Shown here: one piece after another, positions 33,891 to 45,575 of the stretch
How positions within the stretch are numbered: the first letter of the stretch is position 1
How the letters are laid out: each line of letters starts with the position of its first letter
Assembly (NCBI GenBank): GCA_001599595.1
Contig: BCHH01000007.1
Coordinates: 120,027 to 184,026 of the forward strand
DNA: 64,000 nt
Reading direction: 5' to 3'
DNA from: Beverwykella pulmonaria
Lineage: Eukaryota; Ascomycota; Dothideomycetes; Pleosporales; Melanommataceae
Notes under the pieces: model-generated
What the model saw: the letters and a program-made list of their open reading frames with translations, nothing else
What the model was told of the DNA's origin: nothing
The model's database searches: none
Made by a program: the position numbers and the translations under genes

Positions 33891-36194
33891 TCACAAACCC
33901 CCCAACTTCCCCATCAACAGCGCATCAACCTGCTTCCCCTTCTTGACACTCCCCTCCCCAGCCGGCATACAAAGCAGCGCATTCGCCCCCTTAAAACTCC
34001 CAATCCTCGAACTCCTCTGTCCACCAGTACTGCTCGCATACAATCGCCCATCCCCCTTCGCAACCACCAAAGCACGATGATATTCGGGCCTCTGCTTGTC
34101 AATCCTGACATCCTCCTCCAGCACAACCCTCGCTCTCGGCAGTCCCACGGGTGTAATCCCACTCGCCTGGTGCAAGCTTGGCAGCACAAAAAGATGGAAC
34201 GTAACGACTGCGGAGGCGGGATTTCCGGGTAGAGAGAATATGGCTTTGGTGATGCGGATGCCATCGTTGGATTTAATAGGGACAGTGGCGAAGGTGGTGG
34301 GCTTTCCGGGCTTCATGTTCACGCGGCCGAAGTGGATAGTGCCGCCAAGCGTGCGCTCGATGGTTGGCTTGAGGAGGTCTAGTTCGCCCATGGAGACGCC
34401 GCCGCTAGTTATGATTACATCGACTTTGCGGAGAGCGTTGCGGAGAGCTTGCTCGAGGGATCCAGGTCTACAACAGCACGTCAGTGGAATGCAATTAGTA
34501 TGAAGTGGGGGCATCATACTTGTCCGAGACTATTCCTAGATCTACAGCCTCGAAACCATGATTCTTGACTGAAGTGATGAGCGTGGGACGGTTTGTGTCT
34601 CTGACTTCTCCCAGCTTCAGTGGCCCAGGTCGGTCGTGAGGGATGATCTCGTCACCGGTGCTGAGGATGCCAATGACTGGCCTCTTGTACACTAAAACCT
34701 CAGAAGTGCCCACTGATGCTAATAGACCGAATTCCCCTCCTACTACTGTGATTCCCTCTCCTTTCTTTAAGATGGTGTCTCCTTCCTTCACATCGCTACC
34801 AACCTCGCGGACATTCTCGCCCGACTGAACATCATCGGCTAGGATCTCTACCTCTTTCTCCTCCTTTCCATCCTCTGTCTGCGTCTTCAAAACAGTGTCC
34901 TCAACCATGACGACAGCATCTGCGCCCGGAGGTAGTGGAGCTCCAGTGGTGATCCGCGCGATTTCCCCTTCCTTCAACTCCTTCACATCGCCCGCTTGCG
35001 CGTGAGACACAAGCGCAACAGGATAAACACCCTTAGTAAACTTCCCTGGCTGCGGGATCCGGATGGCATAGCCGTCGACGATGCTCGCTCGGAAGGCAGG
35101 CACAGATTCAGTGGCTTTGACATCTTCTGCTAAAACGGCTCCTACTAGACCCATATCGACGGGGACCCTTTGGACTATCGAAGCTGAGGTGTGCTTCGAG
35201 ATGAGCTTCAGTGCGTCGTCGACTTCGAGCATGGGATATGGCGACGATCGGTATCTGCGAGTTGGACCTGCGTTTGGATCGTTGGACTGGGGCCGATCTT
35301 CTGGTTTTGTGTGGGCTTTGGGGGCAGTGTGCCCGCCATGGCCGTGTCCATGTCCATGGTGGTGGTGGTGATGGTGCCCGCTTACTACTCCTACCATATA
35401 TCAATATATTACATCAAGGGTGAATGTAGACAAACAGAGGGAAGCGTCTGGATATGTATCTTACCTCCTTTTATAGTACTAGGCGTGACACCTGCCTCAG
35501 CCTCAAGCTTCTTCACACCCCCTGCGTGTAGAGGTCGCGATTCTGCGCCCGCCGCTTGCACGCAAGCATGAGGCAAGAGCTTGATGACCGATTCCAGATT
35601 CTCTTTAGCACCCTTTGGGGACCCAGGGAGTGTTAAGATAAGTGTCTTCTTCCGTACGCCAGCAACTGGTCTCGACATTATTGCAACTAGCAAGCATCAG
35701 TAGCAGCAATATCTTGTGAGAGGTTCAAAGACAAACATGGTGTAACAGCGAGGGAGGAGGCAAGCATTCCATGGCTAGGGATCTGTCAGTAAACATGTTC
35801 TCGACTACTTAATTTTGCAGACTGACACAAGTCCGGGAGCGGGCCGGTCCAGAAGAGGAGAAACCGCCTGAGAAAGCCATCAGCGAGTGTATCTCCGGAT
35901 TCGAATAGGATGCTCGAAGAGTACCTCTGGCGTCACATCCTTAATTGCGAAGCCAGTCCCACCGCTGGTGACAATAAGATTGATTGGATCCTCACAATCT
36001 GTCCATGTCCGTATGGACTTCTGGATGTCCAGGATGGAGTCGGGCACGATCTCGGTTGCCGCAACTTCCCATTGGCCATTACCGAGATGGTTAAAGGCCT
36101 CTTTTAAGATCGGTATACATTTATCTGAGGCGTTGTCTGCTGAGGCTGTCTCAGAAACTATGAGCACAGCCGCTTTGAGGATCGTTCTGCTCAT
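33891..36194 (-). CDS. cnxE: Molybdenum-cofactor biosynthesis protein CnxE (gephyrin-like MogA-MoeA fusion)
   Basis: Six exons: 35925-36194, 35827-35867, 35737-35774, 35465-35686, 34520-35390 and 33891-34467; 672 residues, all in frame. Residues 1 to about 185 are the MogA-like molybdopterin adenylyltransferase domain ([33 protein letters not shown]). Then come a linker with seven consecutive His and GH repeats, and a MoeA-like molybdenum-insertion domain ([76 protein letters not shown]). The protein adenylates molybdopterin and inserts molybdate, supplying nitrate reductase and related enzymes in the cytosol. Exons of 38 and 41 nt are unusually small but phase-consistent with canonical borders. 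Confidence 0.95.
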
Positions 36195-36545
36195 TTTTGG
36201 AGAGGACGGTAGTATGTTCGTGATGTGGTCGCGGGCGTTGTGACGATGCTTTTTCAGGAAGAGGAGCTTGGGCCACATGCACGATACTGGACGCAGATCA
36301 TGACAGCTGAATGGATAAACATTGCCCGATATGTCGTTTTTGACGACAATAACCGCTCATGATACAAGCATTATACATGTGCCCTATGTACATCGTACAG
36401 CTCCAAATCCCGCCGCTTAAGTATTGCATGCCTGGGCTTCGCCACGCACTCCAAATTCCCATCCTGCCGAAAATAGGCCTAGTCTAACATTTCTGATACC
36501 ATCCACAATTCCAACCTTGCTTCCTACTGGTAAATCTCGTTCTAT
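36195..36545. other. Interval between cnxE and vma16
   Basis: Upstream region of cnxE and 3' flank of vma16, both on the minus strand. No further gene is supported. Confidence 0.6.
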
Positions 36546-37352
36546 CTATGCAAAATCCGGGGCATTGCTTTGAAGCAGTAAACCGATGATGAGGCCGAAG
36601 AGTCCGAGGATAGAGCTGAAGATCTCGATAACGAGAATCTTGACGAACCTATATCCGCGGATTAGGGTTCTGCGTTGTACTCCAGAAGGAAGGAGAGCTC
36701 TTACAGGTTTGGATCTGCGGCATCAGCCAAAGCAGCGCTGCTTCCATTGATTCCAACCGAAACGCCGCAAATCAGGTTGCACATCCCAACCGTTAGCCCT
36801 GCCCAAAACAAAGCATAGCCAGTGTAGTAGTTCGGTGCCGAGTAAAGGAGCTCCGGAGTAGCGACGGCCTTGAGTTTTGCGGAGAAGATGATGGCCATGA
36901 TGACGCCGTAGATGGCCACGACTTCGCAGAAGATGATGGAGATAAGATTCTTCGTTCGTATCCGTGGGGCCCTAACACCTCCGCCGACGATGGAGACTCC
37001 GGTTGTAAAGATTCCCCTTTCTGCTGTCAGTCATATGTCCAAGAGCCTCTGCGTGTTGGTCGTACCATGCGGATCCCACCACTGATAGGCCGATGCAGAG
37101 TCCTATTCCCAGACCTGCAAATGTGTAGGGCGAAATGCGTTGGAGGAATTGGCCGACCTAGATACAGAATGTTCAGCAATCGCTATCGGGGTCGGACGGC
37201 GACGCATACGTTGAAAGCTTCTCCTTCTCCGTTGAACAGCATGTCTGTGAGGCCGTTAGTGACTGCCTGCAGCGGAATTCGCGACGCAACTTACACAGAG
37301 CGACAACGCTCAACGCGGCGGTCGAGCCGCCGACGCCATACGAGAGAGACAT
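36546..37352 (-). CDS. vma16: V-type proton ATPase V0 subunit c'' (Vma16)
   Basis: Five exons: 37295-37352, 37210-37244, 37066-37157, 36705-37016 and 36546-36648; 199 residues. The protein is a string of hydrophobic helices: [79 protein letters not shown] and [20 protein letters not shown]. Glu94 in [11 protein letters not shown] is the proton-carrying residue expected in the family. It sits in the proteolipid ring of the vacuolar proton pump. Length is slightly shorter than yeast Vma16 because the N terminus is short. Exon 2 is only 35 nt. It is divergent from TOA2 across 226 bp. Confidence 0.96.
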
Positions 37353-37578
37353 GTTGAGCTGAACGGGTGTGCAGGTGGAAATGGGTGGAGATGCGGCTGG
37401 TCTGGAGCTCCCCTTGGTGATGGCTGCGCAGGAAGCTGGCGATGATGGCTGCGGCCGGAACAAGCCGCTAGCGGCTTTTCTGCATTAGTCACCCCGCCGC
37501 AGCAGCACAAGGGCTTCAACCGCACTTTCCCTCCGTCGCCCCAACACCAACCTCTCCTCGCAACCGAACACCGTCGCC

Positions 37579-38026
37579 ATGGCTGATGCCGCCAAGTACT
37601 ATGAGCTCTACCGGCGAAGCAGGTACTGCTTGCATTCTGGGTGATCTGGAGCGCCTCGGCTGACAGATGACAGTGTGGGCGGCGCCCTCGCAGATACGCT
37701 CGACAACCTCATCACCGAGCGCCGGATCGAGCCTCAGCTTGCCATGAAGATCCTTGCCAACTTCGACAAGGCGATTGCGGAAGTGCTGGCGGATAAGGTC
37801 AAGGCGCGATTGACGTTCAAGGTTGGTTGGCGATTGTCCTCGTGGCGACGGCCTGGGAGACTGACATGCCGATTTGTAGGGCTACCTCGATACCTACCGT
37901 TTCTGCGATGAAGTCTGGACCTTCATCATCAAAGACATCAACTTCAAGCTCGACAACACGAATACCATCCACGCCGACCGCGTCAAGATCGTCAGCTGTA
38001 ATACAAAGCGTCCGGGTGAAGCCTAG
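37579..38026 (+). CDS. toa2: Transcription initiation factor IIA small (gamma) subunit, Toa2
   Basis: Exons 37579-37622, 37674-37821 and 37880-38026; 112 residues, the normal length. The N-terminal four-helix-bundle part ([40 protein letters not shown]) and the C-terminal beta-barrel part ([19 protein letters not shown]) are intact. It pairs with Toa1 to stabilise TBP on promoter DNA in the nucleus. All three introns-exon junctions are canonical GT-AG. Confidence 0.97.
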
Positions 38027-38876
38027 AGCTCACGCTAGTTTTCTCTTTCGCTTCTGCCATGCGGAGATGGCATCCTAGGTTACAAGCAGTTGAGTAACAT
38101 GCCAATGTCAGACAAGGATTCGTCGGGCATGGTGAAGGTCAAGCAAGAAAAGATGAAACGAGTGCGCTGGTGAGCACCAGGATGGACAAGGAAACTGCAG
38201 CCTACGGAAGGCCAGAAACAAGCATGTGATTTGGGTTATCGGGTGTGCGGACAAGGATTCCACCTACATTTTGATATGGCGTTCATGGATGCCTGTGGCA
38301 TAGAAATGGAGTTTCTGAGCCAGGATGGCAATGGGAGTCATGGTTTCAAACTGTTGCATCATATCCAAGACTACGAGACATGGATATAAAGATTGTAGAA
38401 TATGCTCCCAGATCGCTTCTGAGCGAACATTACAAGCATTTTAACCTACGGGTCAAATTAACAATTCCCACAAAAGCCACAATATCTCTGCTCGAATAAA
38501 TACTGCTTTAGATGCTGAACTACCTACCTAAAGGAGTACAAATTCCTAGCATGAACGAATCACCACCGTTCCGAGATGAGCTCGAGATTCCGATGCCAAG
38601 AACATCCAGGCTATGATCTATGAACAAACATAGCTACGAGACGAACAAATATTGAAAGATACGAGTAGTTCATTTACTGCTTGGGCCCTTTCGAGAAGCA
38701 CATATTGTGCACATTATAAACAAAAGCAGTCTTGATAACTACCACTCCACTCCGGGGTAAGATGTAGACTAACCCAAAGCGTCCTCTCCTGGCGCTGAAC
38801 ATCACTCAACGGCGTATTCAGCGACACCTCTTCCCAATTCTCCCCAGTAACCACGCCACATTGTATATAACCTCTC
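38027..38876. other. Intergenic interval upstream of the EamA-like gene
   Basis: AT-rich 3' flank of toa2 and promoter of the next plus-strand gene. A minus-strand frame covering 38714-39628 overlaps real exons and is treated as a shadow. Confidence 0.6.
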
Positions 38877-39575
38877 ATGTCTGCCAGGAAATCCACATCC
38901 GCATGGCTGGTGCTTGCCATTGCCAGCGGCGCTTGCGCGGCGTTCAACGGAGTGTTTGCGAAGCTGTAAGATCTCTCCTTGCTCCTCCATACTGCCGCTG
39001 ATATTCCCCAAGGACGACAACAGAGCTCACTACTTCGTGGGCGAGCGGGATATCTCAACTGCTCAATCTTAGCCCTTCCAACAAGGTGGTAGAATTTAGC
39101 ATCCGCGGCGTATGCACTCCCAACTCCCTCCCCTCTGGCTTCTCTCCCATTCTCGCCTGACTCCTGCCAGCTATTCTTTGTGCTCAACCTCGTGTTTAAC
39201 GGGATCATGTGGGGGCTATTTACGCGCGCCCTTACCCTCGCAACTTCTACCGTCCGCGTCAGCGTCATCAATACCTCGGCCAACTTCATGGTAACGGCTA
39301 TCCTTGGGGCAATGATATTCTCGGAATCATTACCGGGCCTATGGTGGCTTGGTGCCGCATTTCTCGTCGCTGGAAGTGTTATAATTGGAAGCAGGGACGA
39401 GGGAAATAAGGCGGCGGTCGAAGCTACGACAGGCATTGAGCCGCTGCTGGAGGGGGATGAGGGGAATGGTTTCAACGATAGCGATGATGAGATGCCAGAC
39501 GACCTTGAACTAAACAGCGTTAAAGATTCCGATGCCGAAGACATGAGCGGGGATGAAGATGCAGTCTTGAAATAG
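38877..39575 (+). CDS. Half-size EamA/drug-metabolite-transporter-like membrane protein (TMEM42 type)
   Basis: Exons 38877-38965, 39013-39109 and 39171-39575; 196 residues. The first intron is set by the acceptor CCCCAAG at 39012, which restores the family phrase NGVFAKLTTTELTTSWASGI; the more obvious CAACAG acceptor is out of frame. Four hydrophobic segments are seen: LVLAIASGACAAFNGVFA, LFFVLNLVFNGIMWGLF, FMVTAILGAMIFSES and LWWLGAAFLVAGSVII, with RALTLATSTVRVSVINTSAN between. A single EamA repeat of this size usually works as a dimer. The last 55 residues are acidic and soluble (DSDDEMPDDLELNS). The substrate is unknown. Confidence 0.9.
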
Positions 39576-40531
39576 GATCTTCGGATAAAAGAATTCATGG
39601 CACTGGGCGCGACACCCTTGATTTTCATTTACGAAAAAGAGCAGGCGTATGGCATACACTCAAAAGAATCGTGAAGCTACATCTCTGGGCATTCCCTCGT
39701 GGATGGCTCCAAAGCTCTGTCCAGGCCCTCGTCCTTACCATCCATAGTTGTGGGGGATGCCGAATGTCTCACGGGTATCTGCAGCAGAACATGCAACCTA
39801 CCAAGGCCATTTTCGAAATCAGTGGCCCTTCTGTCTTCTTCTACGACGACGAATGGCTCAGTGCCTCGGTTACTGTCCCGCGAAGTCCCCCTAGATTGCG
39901 CATCCACACTTCTTCTTTAGACGATTGTGAGGCCTGTGGTTTGCGCGCTGCTTAATGGTGACGGAAAATGGGGTGAAAGAGCAAGGCACACATGATCCCT
40001 CTTTCACCCACCTCACCCAAAATAGGACTACACTGACCTCCAGCCCGCTGCTTGCCACTTCGTCGACTCTCCCTCCCATAGCTCATCTAGGTCTCTGTAC
40101 TTCTGCCTGTCGTCTACATACGCTCGCCACCACCTTTCTAGCAGGATTTCAACTCGCACCCACACTCCTGTCTCTGCCAACCCAAAGTCACAACTTTGTC
40201 ACACCTTTCACTGTCTGGGCCAGAGAATCGTCGCTTGTTTGGCGCAGACGGCTCTCGACGTTGTCAAGGTAGATACTTCTCTTTTGCTGTTATCAACAAC
40301 ACCATTACCAGCCACCACTCTCAGCCTGCCATTACTTGCTGCGACTGAAAGCTCATCGCACGCGCAGAGGAACCTGCTTCATCTAACCGCTTCTTCCACC
40401 GGACCGTGATCACGCCATCCGCCTTCTACTCTCGCACTCGTTTCGTGCAGACAAGTGCGCTTATTGTCTGTTGTATCAACAAAACAACACTAACGCATCT
40501 CCTGCAACCTGTAAGCGCAGCTACAGTGACT
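39576..40531. other. Long leader/promoter interval before the prion-like gene
   Basis: Pyrimidine-rich sequence from about 40000 to 40530 resembles a long fungal 5' leader. The downstream frame is open back to 40406 but begins there with GTG, not ATG. No separate gene is supported. Confidence 0.55.
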
Positions 40532-42875
40532 ATGAAAATCATTGTTCCAGCAGTGCCCCTGATTAAGTGCGAGAGCCAGTGCACTTCCAGGACTTCCTCT
40601 CCTAGAGGCTCTCTCAACCCAGACGCTCCAACCTTTGAACCAGGACACTCCAAAACCGCCAACTCGTTGCGCCCCGTTGCTAAAGCTATTGTTCCCAGCA
40701 AGACCAAGTGCAAACTCGTACCCGATAATCCCTTCCGGGACATCACGAACGTGATCGCGAATAAGATGGGGACTCTCAGCATTACGGAGCTTGAGTCTTC
40801 TACGACCAAGGACCTCACCAACCCGATCAATCAGGCAGTTCGTGAAGGCGTGCAGTTCATGTCCGAGAGCAACACCTTCATCTTTATCTGTAACACCCAG
40901 GATCTCCTCAAATCTACCCAAAGTCACGATGTCGTCGCTAAGCTCGTCGCCGCGAAGAACTTTCCGCACAAGGTTCAGTTGAACATCTTCACTGGCCCGC
41001 GCCTCCAGCAGATCCACAAGGCCGTTCACTGGTTCTTTGAGTCGATGGGCCCGCACATGTGCAAAATGCAACATGTCCAGATTGCCATCGTTCGCTGCGG
41101 CGAGTATGTTAGCGGTAGTTGGGTCATCCTGAAGACAGACTTAGAGCACTTTGAACCGCTTCGAAACTTCATTGCCGAGCTCCTCCAGGTCCTGCCCAAG
41201 GGCGCCGGTATTGTTTGGGGCGCGTCTGCTGAACTTTCCCTTGTCCTGCGAACGCATTACCTCGCTCAGGCTGTTCCGGGTCAGCAAGCCGCTTTCGAGA
41301 AGGACATGGAGCACAGCGTGGATCGCTACTCTGAGTGTATTAGCAGTGCTACGCTAAAGAAAATTTCCTCTCAGTTTGCGCACTTGCAGGGTAAGAAGAC
41401 ATTTCTTGCCTTTGACTCGCAGCCTTCCTCCGCGTCGTACACCTGTGTCAACACGCCCACCCTAACCTACGATCGTTCAGGCGCTTCCTCTCGCGCATCT
41501 AACCTCAATCCGAAAGCCCAGCCCTTAAGCCTTGGAACGAACCTGGAAGTTAAAGCTTTGGCTCCTACAGCCATGCACAGTCGCCCCACGCCTCTGTACA
41601 TATCGACTCCGCAGTATGTATTACCCCACAGAGTCCTTTCCTTTGCAGTCTACCTCCAGATATTTTTCAGTTCAGTGCATATCGCCGTTTGGGATACTAT
41701 AGTATACTTACCAATACTATATATACCCAACTTTGTCGCCCGTCGACCAGCACCACCCGTTCCGCAAGCAGATGTCCAAAGTCGACATGAACCGGCATGG
41801 TTGGGTTCCTCCAGTCTACAACTATGGTCCACAGTACGATACGCAGTATATGCGTAACGATGAGAATATTGCTCACACCAACTACATGGGCCCATCCTTC
41901 AACCAGACAGCAATGGATATGAACTCAAACCATATGTACGGCGCCCAGACGCACATGCAATTCCCACAGCCGATGCAATTCCGAGCCCATATGCCTACAT
42001 ATTGCGCCCAGTCTCCCACCTATTCGATGAATCCCTCCTCACCGTCCGCCTACTCTGGCCATCTCCCGCCCATGGCCCTGTACAGTGGCGGCGCCACCCC
42101 CGTGTACGCTACTGCTTCGTACTGCGCGCAGCGGCAGCAGACCCAAGACAAGAAGGGCCGGAAGAAAGGCCCCAAGAACGGGGGCCAGCAGCACCGCTAT
42201 CCCAATCAGAACACAAACACAAACACGAACCTGAATCACAGTTACCACCCGAATTTCAACCAGATTACCTCTGCTGTGGTAAGTAACGGCTGCAATCTCA
42301 ATGGTTCTGCGTATGGTTATCGAAATGGTGCTTGTAGCTCTTACGCACCTTCTAGCAATAGCTATGGAAGCCGCTACGGCAATGGATATGGCGAGCGTGC
42401 TGGTAATGAGTACGGTTTCTACAAGCCCGCTTATGCCACCTCTTACGCTGCGTCGACTTCAAGCGGATATGGACATGGCAGCGGCAACGGCAATGCAGCT
42501 TGGAATAACAACAACTACGCCACCGACACCAACAGCAGCCCGGCCCCCAACGTCTACGGAAATACCAAGAAATACAAATACAAATACAAGTTCCGCAAGA
42601 CCAATAATCAAAACCAGAACAAGACACTTCAAACCCAGCCCCGCAACCGCAGCCCATCCGGCTCCGCACCCAAGACCAACCCTACAGGCCGAACCCGCAC
42701 TCCGAATGACATCGCCCGCGTGCCGGGTATCATGGATGAGAACGAGGGGCTCGGTATGTCACGGATGCTGAATGAGAAGATTGAAGTTTTGGAGGCGGAA
42801 ACCGGGACAGATGGGCTGCTTAGGGATGCAGATGGAAGGCCTATGCCTTATTCGGCGCCATTGACGCAGTGGTGA
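40532..42875 (+). CDS. Unknown protein with C-terminal Asn/Tyr/Gly-rich prion-like region
   Basis: Predicted exons 40532-41617 and 41751-42875 give 736 residues. The N-terminal half is ordered, with an alpha/beta-like stretch (SNTFIFICNTQDLLKS, QLNIFTGPRLQQIHKAVHWF, GSWVILKTDLEHFEPL, LPKGAGIVWGASAELSLVL); I do not recognise its fold. The second half is rich in Asn, Tyr, Gly, Ser and Gln (TNTNTNLNHSY, SYGSRYGNGYGERAGNEYGF, WNNNNYA, KKYKYKYKFRK), typical of proteins that form condensates or bind RNA. The C terminus (DIARVPGIMDENEGLGMSRM) is again ordered. The intron is uncertain: a GTATTA donor at 41618 with acceptor at 41750 keeps frame, as does an acceptor at 41702; two separate genes cannot be fully excluded. 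Confidence 0.7.
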
Positions 42876-43640
42876 GGGATGATGAGTTTAAGACAGCTTG
42901 CCGCTGTGTGCCAAAGTTGACAATGGTCCCGGCTCGAGAGTGGGCAAGAGCTCGTGCCTGGCCTCATTCGCATGTTCGTGGCTCTCACGATTTGCTGTCT
43001 GCTCCTTTCCTTTCTCCCCTCTTTCTCCCTTTTACTTCCCTTGAGAACGCTGGTGATTTGGCATCTCAGAAGGATGGCGTATAAGAGAAATGCGTTTGGT
43101 TTGCCAGCTACTAGCTCCGGGGTACAATGTCATGATGATGAAGGAGAGCAGACCCTGGAGTCAAGAGCTGAGTTGGCGTTTAGGCATGCATGGTTGGTTG
43201 GTGCTGGGATTTTCTAGCAGCATAGATTGGGATGGCGCATGTGTATTATGATAGTGAGTTTTGGGACGTGGATTATCCACGATGGTTGATCAATGAATGG
43301 AACAATTTGGCCTTCAAGAATAAGATAATGCGGTGTATGTGAGTGGGTTGATCAAGAGGCTTAGTAGTGGAGTGTGTGTACATATCGCAATGAGTAAATC
43401 ATTAAAATTCTGACATACAAGATGGCAAGCACGACACAGCAAGTACCCAGAGCTGTGTTTAGATCACATAGGTCGTCAATGCAATGGGTAGCCTACGGTT
43501 TTGCATACCTGCTCCCAGAGTTGGTAACCATAAATTCAATTAGGTAGGGAGATATTAATTGAACTGACTAACAAAAACAAGAGCAAGAGTTTGAAGTGAC
43601 TGGGTTTATAGCGTGGATTGAATTGACTGATTGGAAACAG
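42876..43640. other. Intergenic interval, no gene seen
   Basis: 3' flank of the prion-like gene and AT-rich sequence leading to the Fot1-like element. Short open frames only. Confidence 0.55.
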
Positions 43641-45575
43641 ACTGACAATTAATTACTTCGTAAGTGAGCTCAACCTTTTCCACCTTTGAAACCAAGTCGT
43701 TCAACTACGCATTAAAATACTATCAATACAACAGCTATTGAAGATTGAGTAGTATCTACAGTATCCTTCTTACATGTACGTGAGTTGTGTCCAAGCTCTG
43801 GAGCAGCTGCAGCGCGCCGTAACCTGCCGGCTCACACCTGACTGAGTTGCATTTTGTCGCCTTTCACCCTCTAGCTGCTGCTCAGCCTCTCTTTGAGCGA
43901 CTATCTCTGCGCCTGCTGTAATGGTTAAGCTCCCTTACTCCTGTATCCGCTTTCTTTTGCGCTCTCTACGGTTTGTGGCGGCCTCATTAGCCTTCTGAAG
44001 GGTAGAGACCTGATCGCGTAGTAACTCTATCTCATGAGCTATTCTCTTAGCGCCCTTGGTGAGTCGATCAAGCGACTGTATAATTGAGGTAGGTGATGAG
44101 TCCCCGTGCCTTTGAATCTTCTCACGTACGAGAGATGACTGAGCTTTTAGCTCACGCGCGTTTCTTGGTGTTTGAGATACCCAGTGAGGCTCTGGTAACT
44201 GAGGTGATGGCGTACGGACTACCACATCAAGCCTTGATAGTACAGCATCTGGGCTGAATGGAACTAGGCCAGTACCTCGAAAGCTTGCGTGGATGTTGGC
44301 CTCTGTAAATGATCGATCAAACGCTGCCTTGAAAGCTGATAGGAACTCAAGCTTGGTGATATAGTTGGTGCGGCTCTGATTCAAGGCTGAGATCTCATGG
44401 CCGTACGCGCGCTTTAATGGTGAGAAGCAACCAACGTCAAGCGGTTGCAGGAGGTGCGATGAGTGTGTGGGTATACAGAGCGTATAGATGTTGTGCTCCT
44501 TGCAGAGCATCTCAAAATCGTGTGAGTGGTGGCTCTCGTGGCCGTCCAAGATAAGTAGCCGGCGCGCGCCTACTACTCTACTCTCTGTATGCTTGATAAA
44601 GTGCCTTAGCCAGGCAACTCCATGGTCATCGGTAGTCCAGCCGTTGTCGCCCACAGCTAGCTTCCAGTTGCGTGGTATAGTCTCATCTTCGTACCAGGTA
44701 GAGAGGTGGTCCCGGCCTGCAAAGATGATGTAAGGTGGAATAGCCCAGCCGGCAGCGTTGATTCCTTGGATGACTGTGACCCACTCGCGATTGCCTGATT
44801 GCACTGCCTTAGGCCGGCCACGCCTCTCTGAACCAGTAACAACTAGCTGAGATAATATCTTGCCCATTGTAAAGCCAACTTTATCAACGTTGTAGGTGTC
44901 CTCATCTAAGATCCCATACGTAGCCTTAGTACGCTGTACACGCTCAAACCAGCCCTTCATCACCTCAGGATCCTCGCGTAGAGCCCTCTTCTGGTCGTAC
45001 GGTCGATTAAAACATGCAGTAAGGCTTTTTGTACGCTGGACGAAGTTGGACGGCCACTGCTTGCCGACCTTCCCACCATCACGCTGAGCCAGCAGCGCAT
45101 TAGCCATATCTCGTACAGCGTTAAGGCAAGGCGGAAATCCTCGTGAATGTAGGTCAATTACGTGCTCAACAATAGCCTTCTCTTCCAGATCAGTGAGCTT
45201 CTTTGAGTTGGGTCGGCAATCACGTCGTGGGTTGACTCCAGCGCGTCGGTTGCGTAGCGTACTTTCAGGGACGTTGAACATGGCTGCAGCGCGTCGCACG
45301 CTCCGGATCTGTCCCCTATCAATAGCTGAGATAGCAAGGAGGATATCTGCTTCATTGCAGGGCAATTGAGTGGTAGGTGGTTGAGCCATCGTAGGTGACG
45401 CGTTGCAAAAAGTTGGAGGGTGCGCAGCTCGCTTGTATGCGCAGCTCGCTTATGGGGTGTGTTACTCATTAGTAGTTTTGCTGTTATTTATAGTCAGGGT
45501 ATTTCCACGCCTCTGACGGACTCGACTGCAAAAAATGCGAGGAGCAGATCAGGTATGATGTAATCAATTGGTCAA
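43641..45575 (-). mobile_element. Fot1/pogo-type DNA transposon (boundaries tentative)
   Basis: The core is the intact transposase at 43935-45389. By eye, 43641-43671 and the reverse complement of 45541-45575 share a degenerate inverted repeat (core TTGACCAATTGATTAC on one side, CTGACAATTAATTAC on the other, then TGA and CTC in the same order). That would make an element of about 1.93 kb, the usual Fot1 size. The match is only about 70 percent and no TA duplication is clear, so the limits are tentative. The element is confident, its ends are not. Confidence 0.7.
43935..45389 (-). CDS. Fot1/pogo-family transposase (DDE_1), open reading frame intact
   Basis: Uninterrupted 484-residue frame. 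An N-terminal Psq-type helix-turn-helix (LLAISAIDRGQIRSVRRAAA, VPESTLRNR) is followed by a CENP-B-type DNA-binding region (LEEKAIVEHVIDLHSRGFPP, NFVQRTKSL). The catalytic domain has the first Asp in YNVDKVGFTMGK, the second in RRLLILDGHESHHS and the third in HLLQPLDVGCFSPLKRAYG, as in the pogo group. The usual Glu after the first Asp (DExGF) is Lys here. The C terminus is a basic coiled coil (AHEIELLRDQVSTLQKANEA). The enzyme would cut and paste the element. No RIP-type stop is present, unlike the mariner copy, which suggests a recent arrival. Confidence 0.95.
   Translation of the reverse strand: MAQPPTTQLPCNEADILLAISAIDRGQIRSVRRAAAMFNVPESTLRNRRAGVNPRRDCRPNSKKLTDLEEKAIVEHVIDLHSRGFPPCLNAVRDMANALLAQRDGGKVGKQWPSNFVQRTKSLTACFNRPYDQKRALREDPEVMKGWFERVQRTKATYGILDEDTYNVDKVGFTMGKILSQLVVTGSERRGRPKAVQSGNREWVTVIQGINAAGWAIPPYIIFAGRDHLSTWYEDETIPRNWKLAVGDNGWTTDDHGVAWLRHFIKHTESRVVGARRLLILDGHESHHSHDFEMLCKEHNIYTLCIPTHSSHLLQPLDVGCFSPLKRAYGHEISALNQSRTNYITKLEFLSAFKAAFDRSFTEANIHASFRGTGLVPFSPDAVLSRLDVVVRTPSPQLPEPHWVSQTPRNARELKAQSSLVREKIQRHGDSSPTSIIQSLDRLTKGAKRIAHEIELLRDQVSTLQKANEAATNRRERKRKRIQE

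Noticed and set aside
35300..35390. His run as an engineered tag or vector contamination
   Set aside because: It sits inside a normal exon of cnxE with GH repeats around it and correct splice borders, so it is native.
38966..39020. Ac-type or other unusual intron in the EamA-like gene
   Set aside because: A canonical acceptor at 39012 restores the conserved frame, so no unusual splice site is needed.
40406..40531. Extended N terminus of the prion-like protein
   Set aside because: The frame is open but begins with GTG at 40406; the first ATG in frame is at 40532.
43860..45560. Perfect terminal repeats around GCATTTT motifs of the Fot1 element
   Set aside because: Only a few scattered matches; the 43641/45575 pair is better, though still degenerate.
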